A DNA stretch of 64,000 bases from Phycisphaeraceae bacterium (GCA_040222855.1 JAVKCD010000003.1:310001-374000); one strand, 5' to 3'. Numbered from the stretch's first letter, positions 55,606 to 64,000 are shown. Translations and numbers: made by a program. Notes: generated by a model not told the origin, from the sequence alone.

Positions 55606-56061
55606 ATGGGCGAACTCGGGATCGAACAACTCACCACCATCGGGTGGCGTGAACGCGTGGCATTGCCCGCGTGGGGGGTTCGCTCGCTCCGGGCAAAGAT
55701 CGACACCGGGGCACGCACCTCCGCCATCGACGTCCCCGAGATCATCGAGCTGCCCGATGGCCGGGTGCGCTTCGAGATCGTCCTGCGCACCAGCCCGGAT
55801 CGGATCACCCGCTGGGTCGAAGCCGAAGTCGCTCGCACCTCAGTGGTCAAGCCATCCTCAGGCGAAAAACAGGAACGCCTGGTCTGCCGGACGCCGCTGA
55901 GGCTCGCCGGGCGAGAGCACGAGATCGAGATCTCATTGGTCTGCCGCAGGGGCATGCTGTGCCGGATGCTCATCGGTCGAACAGCCATCGCCGGCTACTA
56001 CGCCGTGGACGCTGCGAGTAAGTATTTGCACCCCCTCCCTAAGCGAAGGAAATCCTCATGA
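55606..56061 (+). CDS. RimB-like retropepsin-type aspartic protease
   Basis: A 151-aa protein of the family annotated as ATP-dependent zinc protease or RimB (PF05618), now considered retropepsin-like. The catalytic aspartate lies in KIDTGARTSAID at residues 31-42 (DTG 33-35), and MLCRMLIGRTAIAG is the flap/second strand with the L-G-R-T segment. Retropepsins of this kind act as dimers. In Pseudomonas a related protein works with RimK in tagging ribosomal protein S6. Its stop overlaps the rimK start by four bases (ATGA), a strong sign of joint function. Confidence 0.87.
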   Translation: MGELGIEQLTTIGWRERVALPAWGVRSLRAKIDTGARTSAIDVPEIIELPDGRVRFEIVLRTSPDRITRWVEAEVARTSVVKPSSGEKQERLVCRTPLRLAGREHEIEISLVCRRGMLCRMLIGRTAIAGYYAVDAASKYLHPLPKRRKSS

Positions 56062-57263
56062 AGCTTGGCATACTCTCAATGGCTCCTCGTGCTTACAGCA
56101 CCCGGCGACTCAAGCAGGCCGCGCTTGACCGCGGTCACGAGGCCAAGATTCTCAGCACGCTGCGCTTCGCCATCGAACTGCAACACGGCAGGCCCGATCT
56201 CTATCTGCGTTCCAAGCCCTTAGGCGACTACGACGCGATCCTGCCTCGGGTCGGAGCTTCGATCACCTACTTCGGGACCGCAGTCGTCCGGCAGTTCGAG
56301 CAGATGGATGTCTACACGCCCAACACCGCGACCGGCATCACCAACTCGCGCGACAAGCTCCGCTCTCTCCAGATCCTCTCACGGCACGATGTCGGCATCC
56401 CGCACACCACCTTCGTCCGCGATCGTTCGGACGTGCTGCCCGCGATCGAACGTCTCGGCGGGGCCCCGGTCATCATCAAGATCCTCGAAGGCACCCAGGG
56501 CATCGGCGTGATCCTCGCCGACACCACCAAGGTCGCTGAGGCCATCATCGAAACGCTCCAGTCGGCGAAGCAGAACGTGCTGATCCAGCGTTTCGTCAAG
56601 GAAAGCAAGGGCCGCGATCTCCGCGCCTTCGTTGTCGGCGATCGCGTGGTCGGGGCGATGCGCCGGGTCGCTCAGGGCGATGAGTTCCGCTCGAATGTGC
56701 ACCGCGGGGGACGCGCCGAGGCCGTAACTCTTGAGCCCGAGTACGAGGAAACCGCCGTCCGCGCGGCCCAGATCATGGGACTGCGCGTGGGTGGCGTCGA
56801 TATGCTCGAAACCAACGATGGCCCGCAGGTCATGGAGGTCAACTCGTCACCAGGCCTTGAAGGGATCGAGACAGCGACCGGACTTGACATCGCCGGGGCC
56901 GTGATCGATTACATGGCCAATCAGGTCAACTTCCCCGAGCTGGACATCCGCCAACGACTGACAGTCTCCAAAGGCTATGGCGTCGCCGAACTCGTGCTCC
57001 CCGAAGGATCGACGCTGGTGGGCACGGCGATTCAGGATTCCGGGCTCCGCGACAAGGACATCGTCGTGCTCAACCTCCATCGTGGCACCTCGGTCATCTC
57101 AAACCCGAAGGTCTCGAGAGTGCTCGAAGCCGGCGATCGACTGCTCTGCTACGGAAAACTCGAATCGATGCGCGACCTGGTCCCAGAGCGAAAGAAGCGC
57201 AAGCACCGCATCAAGGTCCAGCAGCTCTCGGCTGAAACACTGGATCAACTGGAACCTCGCTGA
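56058..57263 (+). CDS. rimK: RimK-type glutamate ligase with C-terminal RCK_C domain
   Basis: A 401-aa ATP-grasp ligase. RimK adds glutamate to the C-terminus of ribosomal protein S6 or makes poly-glutamate. Seen: MKLGILSMAPRAYSTRRLKQAALDRGHE, the central ATP-grasp core VIIKILEGTQGIGVILADTTKVAEAIIETL, FVKESKGRDLRAFVVGDRVVGAMRRVA, and MEVNSSPGLEGIETATGLD with the metal-binding Glu and Asn. From about residue 305 an extra domain follows (ELVLPEGSTLVGTAIQDSGLRDKDIVVLNLHRGTSVISNPKVSRVLEAGDRLLCYG) that matches the RCK_C/TrkA_C ligand-binding fold, about 100 aa longer than E. coli RimK. It is coupled to the protease gene and shares one base with the next. Confidence 0.94.
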   Translation: MKLGILSMAPRAYSTRRLKQAALDRGHEAKILSTLRFAIELQHGRPDLYLRSKPLGDYDAILPRVGASITYFGTAVVRQFEQMDVYTPNTATGITNSRDKLRSLQILSRHDVGIPHTTFVRDRSDVLPAIERLGGAPVIIKILEGTQGIGVILADTTKVAEAIIETLQSAKQNVLIQRFVKESKGRDLRAFVVGDRVVGAMRRVAQGDEFRSNVHRGGRAEAVTLEPEYEETAVRAAQIMGLRVGGVDMLETNDGPQVMEVNSSPGLEGIETATGLDIAGAVIDYMANQVNFPELDIRQRLTVSKGYGVAELVLPEGSTLVGTAIQDSGLRDKDIVVLNLHRGTSVISNPKVSRVLEAGDRLLCYGKLESMRDLVPERKKRKHRIKVQQLSAETLDQLEPR

Positions 57264-58357
57264 TGGGTAAGTCCTCCGCTGAGTCCTGGGGCGACGGGCG
57301 TGTGAACCTCGGACAACGGGCCCAGGTCTCCCTCACCGTTTCCGAGAGCTACTCCGGGGCCGACGTCAAGATCCCACTGGTCGTCTGGCGTGGTCGGGAG
57401 GAGGGCCCGAAGGTCTTTGTCACCGCAGCGGTTCACGGCGACGAGATCAACGGCACCGGCATCATCCGACACCTCCTCCGAGAAGCGCCCTTCGAGGTTC
57501 TGCGAGGGACGCTCATCCTCGCTCCGGTCGTCAACATGTTCGGTTTCGAGCGTCACTCGCGCTATCTGCCCGACCGACGCGACCTCAACCGCTCGTTCCC
57601 CGGCAGCAAAGAAGGCAGTCTGGCGAGTCGTCTGGCTCGCATGTTCTTCGATAACGTCGTCAAGAAATGCGACTACGGCATCGACCTCCACACCGCAGCG
57701 GTCCGCAGGACCAACTTCCCCAACGTCCGGGCCGATCTCACCAACCCGAAGCTCGCCAGCTTTGCCAGGTCGTTCGGTGCCGAACTCATCGTCAGCGGGC
57801 AAGGCCCCGCAGGCTCGCTGCGCGCCTCGGCGTGCAAAGCCGGGGTGCCGACGATCATTCTCGAAGCCGGCGAGGTCTGGAAAGTCGAACCGTCTGTGCT
57901 CAGCTACGCCGTCGGAGGCATCAGCTCCTGCCTGGCCTACCTCAAGATGATCGATCAGCCAATGCGCAAACCCCCGTATCGCATCGAGACCGATGCCACC
58001 AAGTGGGTCCGTGCCAAACGCGGAGGCTTTCTCGAGTTTCACGTCGCGCCCGGCGTGATCGTCAGCAAGGGCCAGGCGCTGGCAACTAACACCAGCCTCA
58101 CGGGTGTCGAACACAGCCAGATCACCGCGCCACGCTCCGGCGTCGTGCTCGGGATGACCACCATCCCCTCGGTCGCGCCCGGCGACCCGGTCTGCCACAT
58201 CGCTTTCCCGCAGAAAGGTTCACTGCAACGCATCGAACGCATCGTCGAAGGCTTTAGCCAGGAGAGCACCCACACCCAACTACGCGATGATCTTGCCTCG
58301 GCCTTCACCGTCAAACCATCCGAACAAGACCCCGCAAACCCCTCTAAAACCCCATAA
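57263..58357 (+). CDS. AstE/AspA-family zinc deacylase (succinylglutamate desuccinylase-like)
   Basis: A 364-aa zinc carboxypeptidase-fold hydrolase. Zinc ligands are His58 and Glu61 in AAVHGDEING and His143 in GIDLHTAAV; the catalytic Glu is in IILEAGEVWKVEP. The C-terminal part (ATKWVRAKRGGFLEFHVAPGVIVSKGQALATNTSL, RSGVVLGMTTIPSVAPGD) is a barrel-sandwich lid as in related enzymes. Members release acyl groups from N-acyl amino acids such as N-succinylglutamate. Beside RimK and the RimB-like protease, it is likely to act on glutamyl peptides or their breakdown products. Confidence 0.9.
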   Translation: MGKSSAESWGDGRVNLGQRAQVSLTVSESYSGADVKIPLVVWRGREEGPKVFVTAAVHGDEINGTGIIRHLLREAPFEVLRGTLILAPVVNMFGFERHSRYLPDRRDLNRSFPGSKEGSLASRLARMFFDNVVKKCDYGIDLHTAAVRRTNFPNVRADLTNPKLASFARSFGAELIVSGQGPAGSLRASACKAGVPTIILEAGEVWKVEPSVLSYAVGGISSCLAYLKMIDQPMRKPPYRIETDATKWVRAKRGGFLEFHVAPGVIVSKGQALATNTSLTGVEHSQITAPRSGVVLGMTTIPSVAPGDPVCHIAFPQKGSLQRIERIVEGFSQESTHTQLRDDLASAFTVKPSEQDPANPSKTP

Positions 58358-58459
58358 ATCCTTGATTGAGACGCTCATAGCCGATAGCCTATGCGGGCCT
58401 GCAGGATGAACCTGGCCGAGACCCGGCCCTACAGAGAGACCCATTTAGGGGTCTACACC

Positions 58460-59968
58460 ATGACACAGCCAAGCACCGGCTCCACCGTCGTCACCGGCGG
58501 CGACGAAGCCGCTCCCAACCCGATCTTCAACGACTACGCCCCCCTTCCGCGCTGCTTCGACGAGTTCATCGACCAGCGCGGAAAGCCCCGTCCAGTCGCC
58601 GCCGACGTCTGCGGACTTTTCGATGCCCTCGGGCGAGAAGAACTCGCCGACCGTCATCGCCTCTCCGAGCACATGCTCATGCGCTCCGGCGTCACGTTCT
58701 CGGTCTACGCAGACAACCAGGGCACCGAAAAAATCTTCCCCGTTGACATCATCCCGCGTGTCATTGGCGGCGATGACTGGAGCCAGCTAGAAAAAGGCCT
58801 GGTTCAGCGCGTGACCGCGCTCAACCTGTTCCTCGACGACATCTACACCGACCAGCGCATCCTCAAGGATGGCATCATCCCAAGAGCCTGCATCGAGCGG
58901 TGCCCCGCCTTCGAGCCCAAAGCCGTGGGGTTCCGCCCCCCCGGCAAGACAAGAGTTCACATCGCTGGCATCGACCTGATCCGCGATGGCGAAGGCACCT
59001 TCCGCGTCCTCGAAGACAACCTGCGCACCCCCTCAGGCGTTTCCTATGTGCTCGAAAACCGCGAGTTGATGAAGCGTGCTCTGCCCCGAGTCTTCGCCTC
59101 GTCCCATGTCCGGGCCGTCTCGGATTACCCTCAGCAACTCCGCGAGGCCATGCGCCAGACCGCCCCCGAAGGCATCGAGAACCCCAACCTGGTCGTGCTC
59201 ACGCCCGGCCCGTTTAACTCCGCCTATTTTGAGCACTCCTTCCTCGCTCGCATGATGGGGATCGAGCTCGTGCAGAACTCCGACCTCTTCGTCAAAGACG
59301 GACAGGTCTGGATGCACACCACCCACGGTCCCGAAGTGGTCCACGTCATCTACAAACGCATCGATGACGACTACCTCGACCCGGAAATCTTCAACCCCAA
59401 GAGCATGCTCGGCGTCCCGGGCCTCTACAACGTCTACCGCGAGGGCCGTGTCACCCTCGTCAACGCCATCGGAAACGGCGTCGCAGACGACAAGGGCATC
59501 TACCCCTACGTCCCGCGCATTATCAAGTACTACCTCGATGAAGAAGCGATCATCGGCCAGGTCGAAACCCTCATCTGTGCAGAACGCGATGATGTCAGGA
59601 AAGTCCTCGACAAACTCGATCAGTATGTCGTTAAGAAAGTCGATGGTGCTGGCGGATACGGCATGCTCATGGGACCGTCCGCGACCAAAGCCGAGCTCAA
59701 CGACTTCCGCAAGATCCTCAAGCAATCGCCCGAACGCTACATCGCGCAGCCACTGGTCGAACTGTCGGCCTGCCCGACGTGGATCGACGGCAAGGCAGCC
59801 CCACGCCGTGTGGACCTGCGACCCTTCATCATTACGGGCCAATCCAGTTGGGTCCTTCCCGGCGGGCTCACCCGAGTCGCCCTCCGCGAGGGCTCCTACG
59901 TCGTGAACTCAAGCCAGGGCGGCGGGTCCAAAGACACCTGGGTCCTTCAGGGAGCCGATGAGGCATGA
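58460..59968 (+). CDS. Circularly permuted ATP-grasp protein (type 2)
   Basis: A 502-aa protein of the DUF404/DUF407 circularly permuted ATP-grasp family, predicted to be a peptide or amide ligase. Seen: HRLSEHMLMRSGVTFSVYAD, FPVDIIPRVIGGDDWSQLEKGLVQRVTALNLFLDDIY, RVLEDNLRTPSGVSYVLENR, VDGAGGYGMLMGPSAT and RPFIITGQSSWVLPGGLTRVAL, all hallmarks of the family. I take ATG 58460 with AGGGG eight bases upstream, rather than 58391. It overlaps the next gene by four bases (ATGA). A gap of 102 bp separates it from the deacylase gene. Confidence 0.92.
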   Translation: MTQPSTGSTVVTGGDEAAPNPIFNDYAPLPRCFDEFIDQRGKPRPVAADVCGLFDALGREELADRHRLSEHMLMRSGVTFSVYADNQGTEKIFPVDIIPRVIGGDDWSQLEKGLVQRVTALNLFLDDIYTDQRILKDGIIPRACIERCPAFEPKAVGFRPPGKTRVHIAGIDLIRDGEGTFRVLEDNLRTPSGVSYVLENRELMKRALPRVFASSHVRAVSDYPQQLREAMRQTAPEGIENPNLVVLTPGPFNSAYFEHSFLARMMGIELVQNSDLFVKDGQVWMHTTHGPEVVHVIYKRIDDDYLDPEIFNPKSMLGVPGLYNVYREGRVTLVNAIGNGVADDKGIYPYVPRIIKYYLDEEAIIGQVETLICAERDDVRKVLDKLDQYVVKKVDGAGGYGMLMGPSATKAELNDFRKILKQSPERYIAQPLVELSACPTWIDGKAAPRRVDLRPFIITGQSSWVLPGGLTRVALREGSYVVNSSQGGGSKDTWVLQGADEA

Positions 59969-60981
59969 TTTCCCGTGTCGCCGAGTGCTGTTACTGGCTG
60001 TTCCGCTACGTCGAACGCGTCGAGTCGACCTCGCGCCTGCTGCGCGTCAACCGCAGCTTCGCCCTCGACGCCCAGCTCCCGAGCCTCGAACGATTCCGCC
60101 CCCTCATCATCGTCTCCGGCGAAGAGAAACGCTTCACCAAACTCCTGGGTGCCGACGCAGCTAATGACCGCGAACGCGTCCACCACTTCCTCGCCTGGGA
60201 CAACGAGTGCCCCGTCTCGATCATCAGCTCCATCCGCTGGGCACGCGAGAACGCCCGCACCATCCGCGAAGTCATCTCCGTCGATATGTGGGAATCCCTC
60301 AACGGCTTCTGGCACTGGATGGCCACCGGCGAAGGCAAGGGCCTCTACTACAGCAACCCCGACGACTTCTACCGCTGGGCGCGCGACTGGCCGCACGAGT
60401 TCTACGGCATCGCCCACTCCACCCTGCTCCACGATGAAGCCTTCGACTTCATGCGTCTGGGAATGCACCTTGAGCGCGTCGGGCAGACGGCCCGACTCCT
60501 CGACGTCAAGCACCACATGCTCGCCGCCGCGGATGATACCCCCTCGATCAAACCACTCGAGAACGCCGTGCTGATCGAACTGCTCCACGGCCTCTCCGCC
60601 CACGACGCCTACCGACGGCACACCGGCGGACTCTCGGCCCGGGGCGTCATGGACTTCGTCCTCCTGGAACCCGCCTTCCCCAGATCCGTTGTGCACAACC
60701 TCGAACAGGCCTGGACCATCCTTCACCGGCTCAGCGGCTTCGCCAACGCCCCCGACTCCCCCGCCAACCCCTACCAGCTCATCGAAGACCTCCGCGACCG
60801 GGTCCGCGCCTATCGTGGTGCCGAACTCAATCGCGACCAGCTCCACGCCGAGCTGACCGACGTGGTCGATCAGACCACCGCCATCGGCATCGCCATCGGC
60901 GAACGCTACTTCGCCCGCGAAACCCCAAAAAAACAGAGCCAGAGTCAGACTCAGACCGCAGGCTCCGGCGTCAGCGCCTGA
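59965..60981 (+). CDS. Alpha-E domain protein (DUF403)
   Basis: A 338-aa helical protein. It starts MISRVAECCYWLFRYVERVESTSRLLRV, the family signature, with REVISVDMWESLNGFWHWM and FDFMRLGMHLERVGQTARLLDVKHHML further on. Alpha-E proteins are almost always encoded next to circularly permuted ATP-grasp genes, often with a transglutaminase, and are thought to help in a peptide-synthesis or tagging pathway. Here no transglutaminase follows. The four-base overlap with the preceding gene shows coupled translation. Confidence 0.92.
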   Translation: MISRVAECCYWLFRYVERVESTSRLLRVNRSFALDAQLPSLERFRPLIIVSGEEKRFTKLLGADAANDRERVHHFLAWDNECPVSIISSIRWARENARTIREVISVDMWESLNGFWHWMATGEGKGLYYSNPDDFYRWARDWPHEFYGIAHSTLLHDEAFDFMRLGMHLERVGQTARLLDVKHHMLAAADDTPSIKPLENAVLIELLHGLSAHDAYRRHTGGLSARGVMDFVLLEPAFPRSVVHNLEQAWTILHRLSGFANAPDSPANPYQLIEDLRDRVRAYRGAELNRDQLHAELTDVVDQTTAIGIAIGERYFARETPKKQSQSQTQTAGSGVSA

Positions 60982-61007
60982 GCCCGGCCAGTTAGGGGTT
61001 TCCGCCC

Positions 61008-61037
61008 TTGACCCACGAGACCGTTTCTCGATAAAGT
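61008..61037 (+). promoter_or_regulatory. Candidate promoter of the radical SAM gene
   Basis: TTGACC at 61008-61013 and TAAAGT at 61032-61037 with 18 bp between. An AT-rich stretch with the AAGATAATCTT palindrome lies between it and the ATG at 61076. Confidence 0.4.
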
Positions 61038-61075
61038 GTGCAACGACAAAAGATAATCTTATCGAAAGATCATAA

Positions 61076-63133
61076 ATGATTCGCCACCGCCTGATCGTCG
61101 CCTACATCCTCTGCTCCTCCTACGACGAGGACGGCTACCCACGCCGGTACCTCCGCGGGATCTTCCCCTCCAACACCCTCGGCTGCCTGACCACCCTCAC
61201 CGAATCCCTCAACGGCTCCGGGCTCCTCACCCCCGACACCGACATCGAGGTCCGTTGCTACGACGACACCCTCGAATCGCCACCCATCCGGCAACTCGCC
61301 GCCGAAGCCGACGCCAACACCACCGTCCTGATCGGCCTCGCCGGCGTCCAGAGCTGCCAGTTCGCCCGCGCAACCGACCTCGCCCTCCAGTGCCGGGATC
61401 TCGGCATGCCCGTACTCGTAGGCGGATTCCACGTCAGCGGATCACTCGCCATGCTCGACCACACACCCTTCGAGTTGCAGCGACTCACCAACGCAGGCGT
61501 CTCGCTGATTAGCGGCGAAGCCGAGTCACCCAACGCCCTTGCTGCCATCTTCAACGATGCCTGCGCAGGCCAACTTCAACCCGTTTACACCATGCCAACG
61601 GCTCCTTGCCTAACACCAGCACCCCTTCCACGCACCACCGGCAAGTACAAGCGCCGGTTCTTCAGCGGCCGGGTCGCTCCCCTTGACACCAGCCGAGGCT
61701 GCCCCTTCAACTGCTCCTTCTGCACCGTCATCAACGTCCTGGGCCGATCGATGCGCCACCGCCCCGTGGACCGCATCCTCGCCGAAGTCGAACGCGCTTA
61801 CGACGAAGGGATCCGCATGTGGTTCTTCGTCGATGACAACCTCGCCCGCAGCCCCATCTGGGAAGAACTCTTCGACGGGCTCATCGCCTTCAGGAAACGC
61901 TACCCGAAGATCACCTTCATCATGCAGATCGATACGCTCGCCTACAAACTCCCAAACTTCGCGGAGAAAGCGCGTGATGCCGGCTGCATCGCCGCCTTCA
62001 TCGGCATGGAGAGCATCGATCCGGAGAATCTCAAAGAGGTCGGCAAGCGGCAAAACCATGTCGATGACTACGCCCACATGGTCGAGACGTGGCACAAGGC
62101 TGGCATCTTCGTCGAGGTCGGTTACATCACGGGCATGAGCCACGACACGCCAGAGTCCATCGACGACGCCGTGACAACACTCATCGAAAAAGTAGGCGTC
62201 GACTTGGTCGCCTTCTTCATGCTCACCCCGCTGCCGGGTTCCAAAGATCACCAGCAGCTCATCAACGATGGCACCATCCTCGACGCCGACCTCAACAACT
62301 ACGACTCGATCCACACCACCTTCCGACACAAACGCATGACCGGTACCGACTGGGACGCCGCGTACCGCCGCGCTTGGGAACGCTTCTACTCCACCGAAAA
62401 CATCACCCGCGTCCTGCTCCGCGCCCCCAAGCGCGTCTACTGGTCAATCTTCTGGATGATGCTCTGGTACCGACACGCCGTGCTCAGTCAGGAGCACCCC
62501 ATGTTCAGCGGGTACGTCCGCTCCAAAAAACGCACCGAGCGACGACCCGAGCTCCAACGCGAATCCATCCCGCGATTCCTCCTCCGACGACTAGGCGACT
62601 CCTGCCGAGGCATCGGCCGATCCATCCAGCTCTACTTCGAGTTCCAGGAAATCTGGCTGATCACTCGCAAGCGCGATGACCCCCGCCGACAAACACTCGC
62701 CGACCTCCGCTACCGACTCGCCGTGGCGACACGCCAACTCGACGCCGCTGTCGATCCGCTGATGACCGCCATGCGCCAAGGCGTCCGCGACACGCTCTCC
62801 GCAGTCGATGGCTCGCGCCAACGCACCCGCCGCAGAGCCCTCCGCGCCCTCCGCAGCCTCCACGCCTGGAAAATCGCCGCGTCCAAGAGCGCCCCCAACG
62901 TCACCGCGCTCCGCGAGCACGCGATGCACGCCTACGAGTCCGTTGTCTGTCGCGACCTTAGCCTCCGACGCCGGGTCACCGCACAGTGGTGTCAGCTCGG
63001 GAGTGAACTCCGCCACGGCCTGCCCAGTCTCCGACGCCTGGCCTGGACACCCATCAACATCACCCTCGAACTGGTGATGGGCCTGCGCTTCGTCACCGCC
63101 TTCATCTTCAAACCCCCCGTCCCCGGCAACTAA
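61076..63133 (+). CDS. Radical SAM protein with B12-binding-like N-terminus and basic C-terminal extension
   Basis: A 685-aa protein. Residues about 1-170 resemble a cobalamin-binding domain in outline (VLIGLAGVQSCQFARATDLALQCRDLGMPVLVGGFHVSGS), but the DxHxxG cobalamin His motif is not visible. The radical SAM core starts near 205 with DTSRGCPFNCSFCTVINVLG, the CxxxCxxC that binds the [4Fe-4S] cluster, then MWFFVDDNLARSPIWEELF and EVGYITGMSHDTPESI. From about 460 an Arg-rich, mainly helical extension of some 220 residues follows that I do not recognise. The substrate is unknown. It stands as a single gene after the alpha-E gene with its own promoter-like sequence. Confidence 0.87.
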   Translation: MIRHRLIVAYILCSSYDEDGYPRRYLRGIFPSNTLGCLTTLTESLNGSGLLTPDTDIEVRCYDDTLESPPIRQLAAEADANTTVLIGLAGVQSCQFARATDLALQCRDLGMPVLVGGFHVSGSLAMLDHTPFELQRLTNAGVSLISGEAESPNALAAIFNDACAGQLQPVYTMPTAPCLTPAPLPRTTGKYKRRFFSGRVAPLDTSRGCPFNCSFCTVINVLGRSMRHRPVDRILAEVERAYDEGIRMWFFVDDNLARSPIWEELFDGLIAFRKRYPKITFIMQIDTLAYKLPNFAEKARDAGCIAAFIGMESIDPENLKEVGKRQNHVDDYAHMVETWHKAGIFVEVGYITGMSHDTPESIDDAVTTLIEKVGVDLVAFFMLTPLPGSKDHQQLINDGTILDADLNNYDSIHTTFRHKRMTGTDWDAAYRRAWERFYSTENITRVLLRAPKRVYWSIFWMMLWYRHAVLSQEHPMFSGYVRSKKRTERRPELQRESIPRFLLRRLGDSCRGIGRSIQLYFEFQEIWLITRKRDDPRRQTLADLRYRLAVATRQLDAAVDPLMTAMRQGVRDTLSAVDGSRQRTRRRALRALRSLHAWKIAASKSAPNVTALREHAMHAYESVVCRDLSLRRRVTAQWCQLGSELRHGLPSLRRLAWTPINITLELVMGLRFVTAFIFKPPVPGN

Positions 63134-63193
63134 CCCGCGCTCGCATCCAAAAAACGATTAACCTGTACTCACGCACCACTCAGGAGCCGCGTG

Positions 63194-63805
63194 ATGTCCA
63201 CCACCGCGATCGTTCTCATCGTGCTAGCCGTCCTCGCCGTCCTCCTCCTCGCCATCATCATCTGGCTCGTCGGCATCTACAACCGACTCGTCACCCTCCG
63301 CAACCGCAACGAGAACGCCTTCGCCCAGATCGACGTCCAGCTCAAACGCCGCTACGACCTCATCCCCAACCTCGTCGAGACCGCCAAGGGCTACATGGCC
63401 CACGAACGCGAGACCCTTGATGCCGTCATCAGCGCTCGTAATCAGGCCATGAAGATCGAGGCCAACATCGGCGGGCCAGGCGGCATTGACGCCGCCGCCA
63501 TCGGCCAACTCGCCTCCGCCGAAGGTGCCCTCACCGGAGCCCTTGGCCGACTCATGGCCGTCATGGAAGCCTACCCCGACCTCAAGGCCAACCAGAACAT
63601 GCTCGCCATCCAGGAAGAACTCACCACCACCGAGAACAAGATCGCCTTCTCCCGCCAGGCCTTCAACGATTCAGTCACCGTCTACGAATCCTACCGAGAG
63701 TCTTTCCCACCCGTGATCTTCGCCGGCATGTTCGGCTTCAAAGAAGCTACCGTCTGGGAACTCGACGAACCCGAAGCCAAGTCCGCCCCCAGGGTCAGCT
63801 TCTAA
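63194..63805 (+). CDS. lemA: LemA family protein
   Basis: A 203-aa protein with an N-terminal membrane helix (TTAIVLIVLAVLAVLLLAIIIWLVGIYNRLVTLRNR) and the LemA helical domain: NAFAQIDVQLKRRYDLIPNLVETAKGYMAHERETLDAVISARNQA, AEGALTGALGRLMAVMEAYPDLKANQNMLAIQEELTTTENKIAFSRQAFND. Function is uncertain, with a suggested role in envelope homeostasis. AGGAG lies eight bases before ATG 63194. The peptidase gene follows 30 bp later; LemA and M48 peptidases are often paired. Confidence 0.95.
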   Translation: MSTTAIVLIVLAVLAVLLLAIIIWLVGIYNRLVTLRNRNENAFAQIDVQLKRRYDLIPNLVETAKGYMAHERETLDAVISARNQAMKIEANIGGPGGIDAAAIGQLASAEGALTGALGRLMAVMEAYPDLKANQNMLAIQEELTTTENKIAFSRQAFNDSVTVYESYRESFPPVIFAGMFGFKEATVWELDEPEAKSAPRVSF

Positions 63806-63835
63806 AGATCCGCCTCAACCCAACGCTGACCGCCC

Positions 63836-64000
63836 ATGGCCATGGACTTCTTCGAGCACCAGGAACAGGCCAGACGCCAGACCACCTGGCTCGTCGTGCT
63901 CTTCATCCTCGCCGTCCTCGCGATCATCGCCGCCGTGTACGGCAGCGTCGTCGCCGGACTCATGCTCGCCAACAGCAACACGATTTCCTGGAACGACCCC
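63836..64000 (+). CDS. Probable M48-type membrane metallopeptidase (partial, runs off right edge)
   Basis: The plus frame from ATG 63836 (MAMDFFEHQEQARRQTTWLV) is open to the window end, 55 codons. The MDFFEHQEQARR start and the following helix LVVLFILAVLAIIAAVYGSVVAGLML fit the N-terminus of the M48-type peptidases that sit beside lemA. The catalytic HExxH lies outside the window. ATG 63842 is an alternative start. Confidence 0.7.
   Translation, partial: MAMDFFEHQEQARRQTTWLVVLFILAVLAIIAAVYGSVVAGLMLANSNTISWNDP

Overview
The window is GC-rich bacterial chromosome, densely coding, with no transposase, integrase, CRISPR array or tRNA that I could find. Several things point to the phylum Planctomycetota, most likely class Phycisphaerae: a 16S rRNA gene standing alone, two PEP-CTERM proteins (one with dockerin-like repeats), two large pseudopilin-type proteins beginning with a [14 protein letters not shown] motif, a Minf_1886-family protein, and frequent TTG/GTG starts. 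This placement is by pattern recognition; I could not run a 16S comparison.

Layout. 1-5.6 kb (minus strand): start of a FlgN-like flagellar chaperone (cut by the window edge), a membrane-anchored TPR protein, release factor 2 and an aspartate-type aminotransferase. 5.8-10.7 kb: a pseudopilin-like protein, 5-formyl-THF cyclo-ligase, a queuosine-precursor transporter, a Minf_1886 protein, an AI-2E family transporter and a His-rich CusF-like copper lipoprotein. 10.97-13.15 kb: a complete solitary 16S rRNA transcription unit with promoter, 25-bp flanking processing stem and terminator. 13.2-18.6 kb (minus): ribosome hibernation factor, FIST sensor protein, NuoI, TrkH and TrkA. 18.7-25.4 kb (plus): an MDR dehydrogenase, an aldo/keto reductase, a DegT aminotransferase, MlaF and MlaD without MlaE, and archaeal-type phosphoglycerate mutase. 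25.4-25.8 kb: a nearly G-free spacer with a hairpin and a G-quadruplex motif on the minus strand. 25.8-33.9 kb: FAD oxidoreductase, a small membrane protein, HflX, then rpmB-dnaG-rpoD, a variant of the macromolecular synthesis operon.

33.9-45.3 kb (minus) is one polysaccharide cluster read from 45.3 down: Wzm/Wzt-type ABC exporter, FkbM, DUF268 and a third methyltransferase, a GT61-like protein, five family 2 glycosyltransferases and a sulfotransferase. It should make and export a methylated and possibly sulfated surface glycan. 45.4-51 kb holds a second pseudopilin, a dockerin/PEP-CTERM protein, a degenerate kinase-like protein, an ArsR-SnoaL-SRPBCC operon with a clear palindromic operator, and a lysyl-oxidase-like PEP-CTERM protein that appears to have lost its copper ligands.

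51.1-61 kb (plus) is a long co-directional run: glutamate dehydrogenase, an acetolactate-synthase-like TPP enzyme, an aldehyde dehydrogenase, a RimB-like retropepsin, a RimK ligase fused to an RCK_C domain, an AstE/AspA-like deacylase, a circularly permuted ATP-grasp protein and an alpha-E protein. I regard the five genes at 55.6-61.0 kb as the most interesting system: two peptide-ligase modules with a dedicated protease and hydrolase. The window ends with a radical SAM protein, LemA and the start of a probable M48 peptidase.

By eye and from a few hand-counted lines, G-versus-C strand bias changes sign near 33.9 kb and again near 53-57 kb, independent of gene direction.
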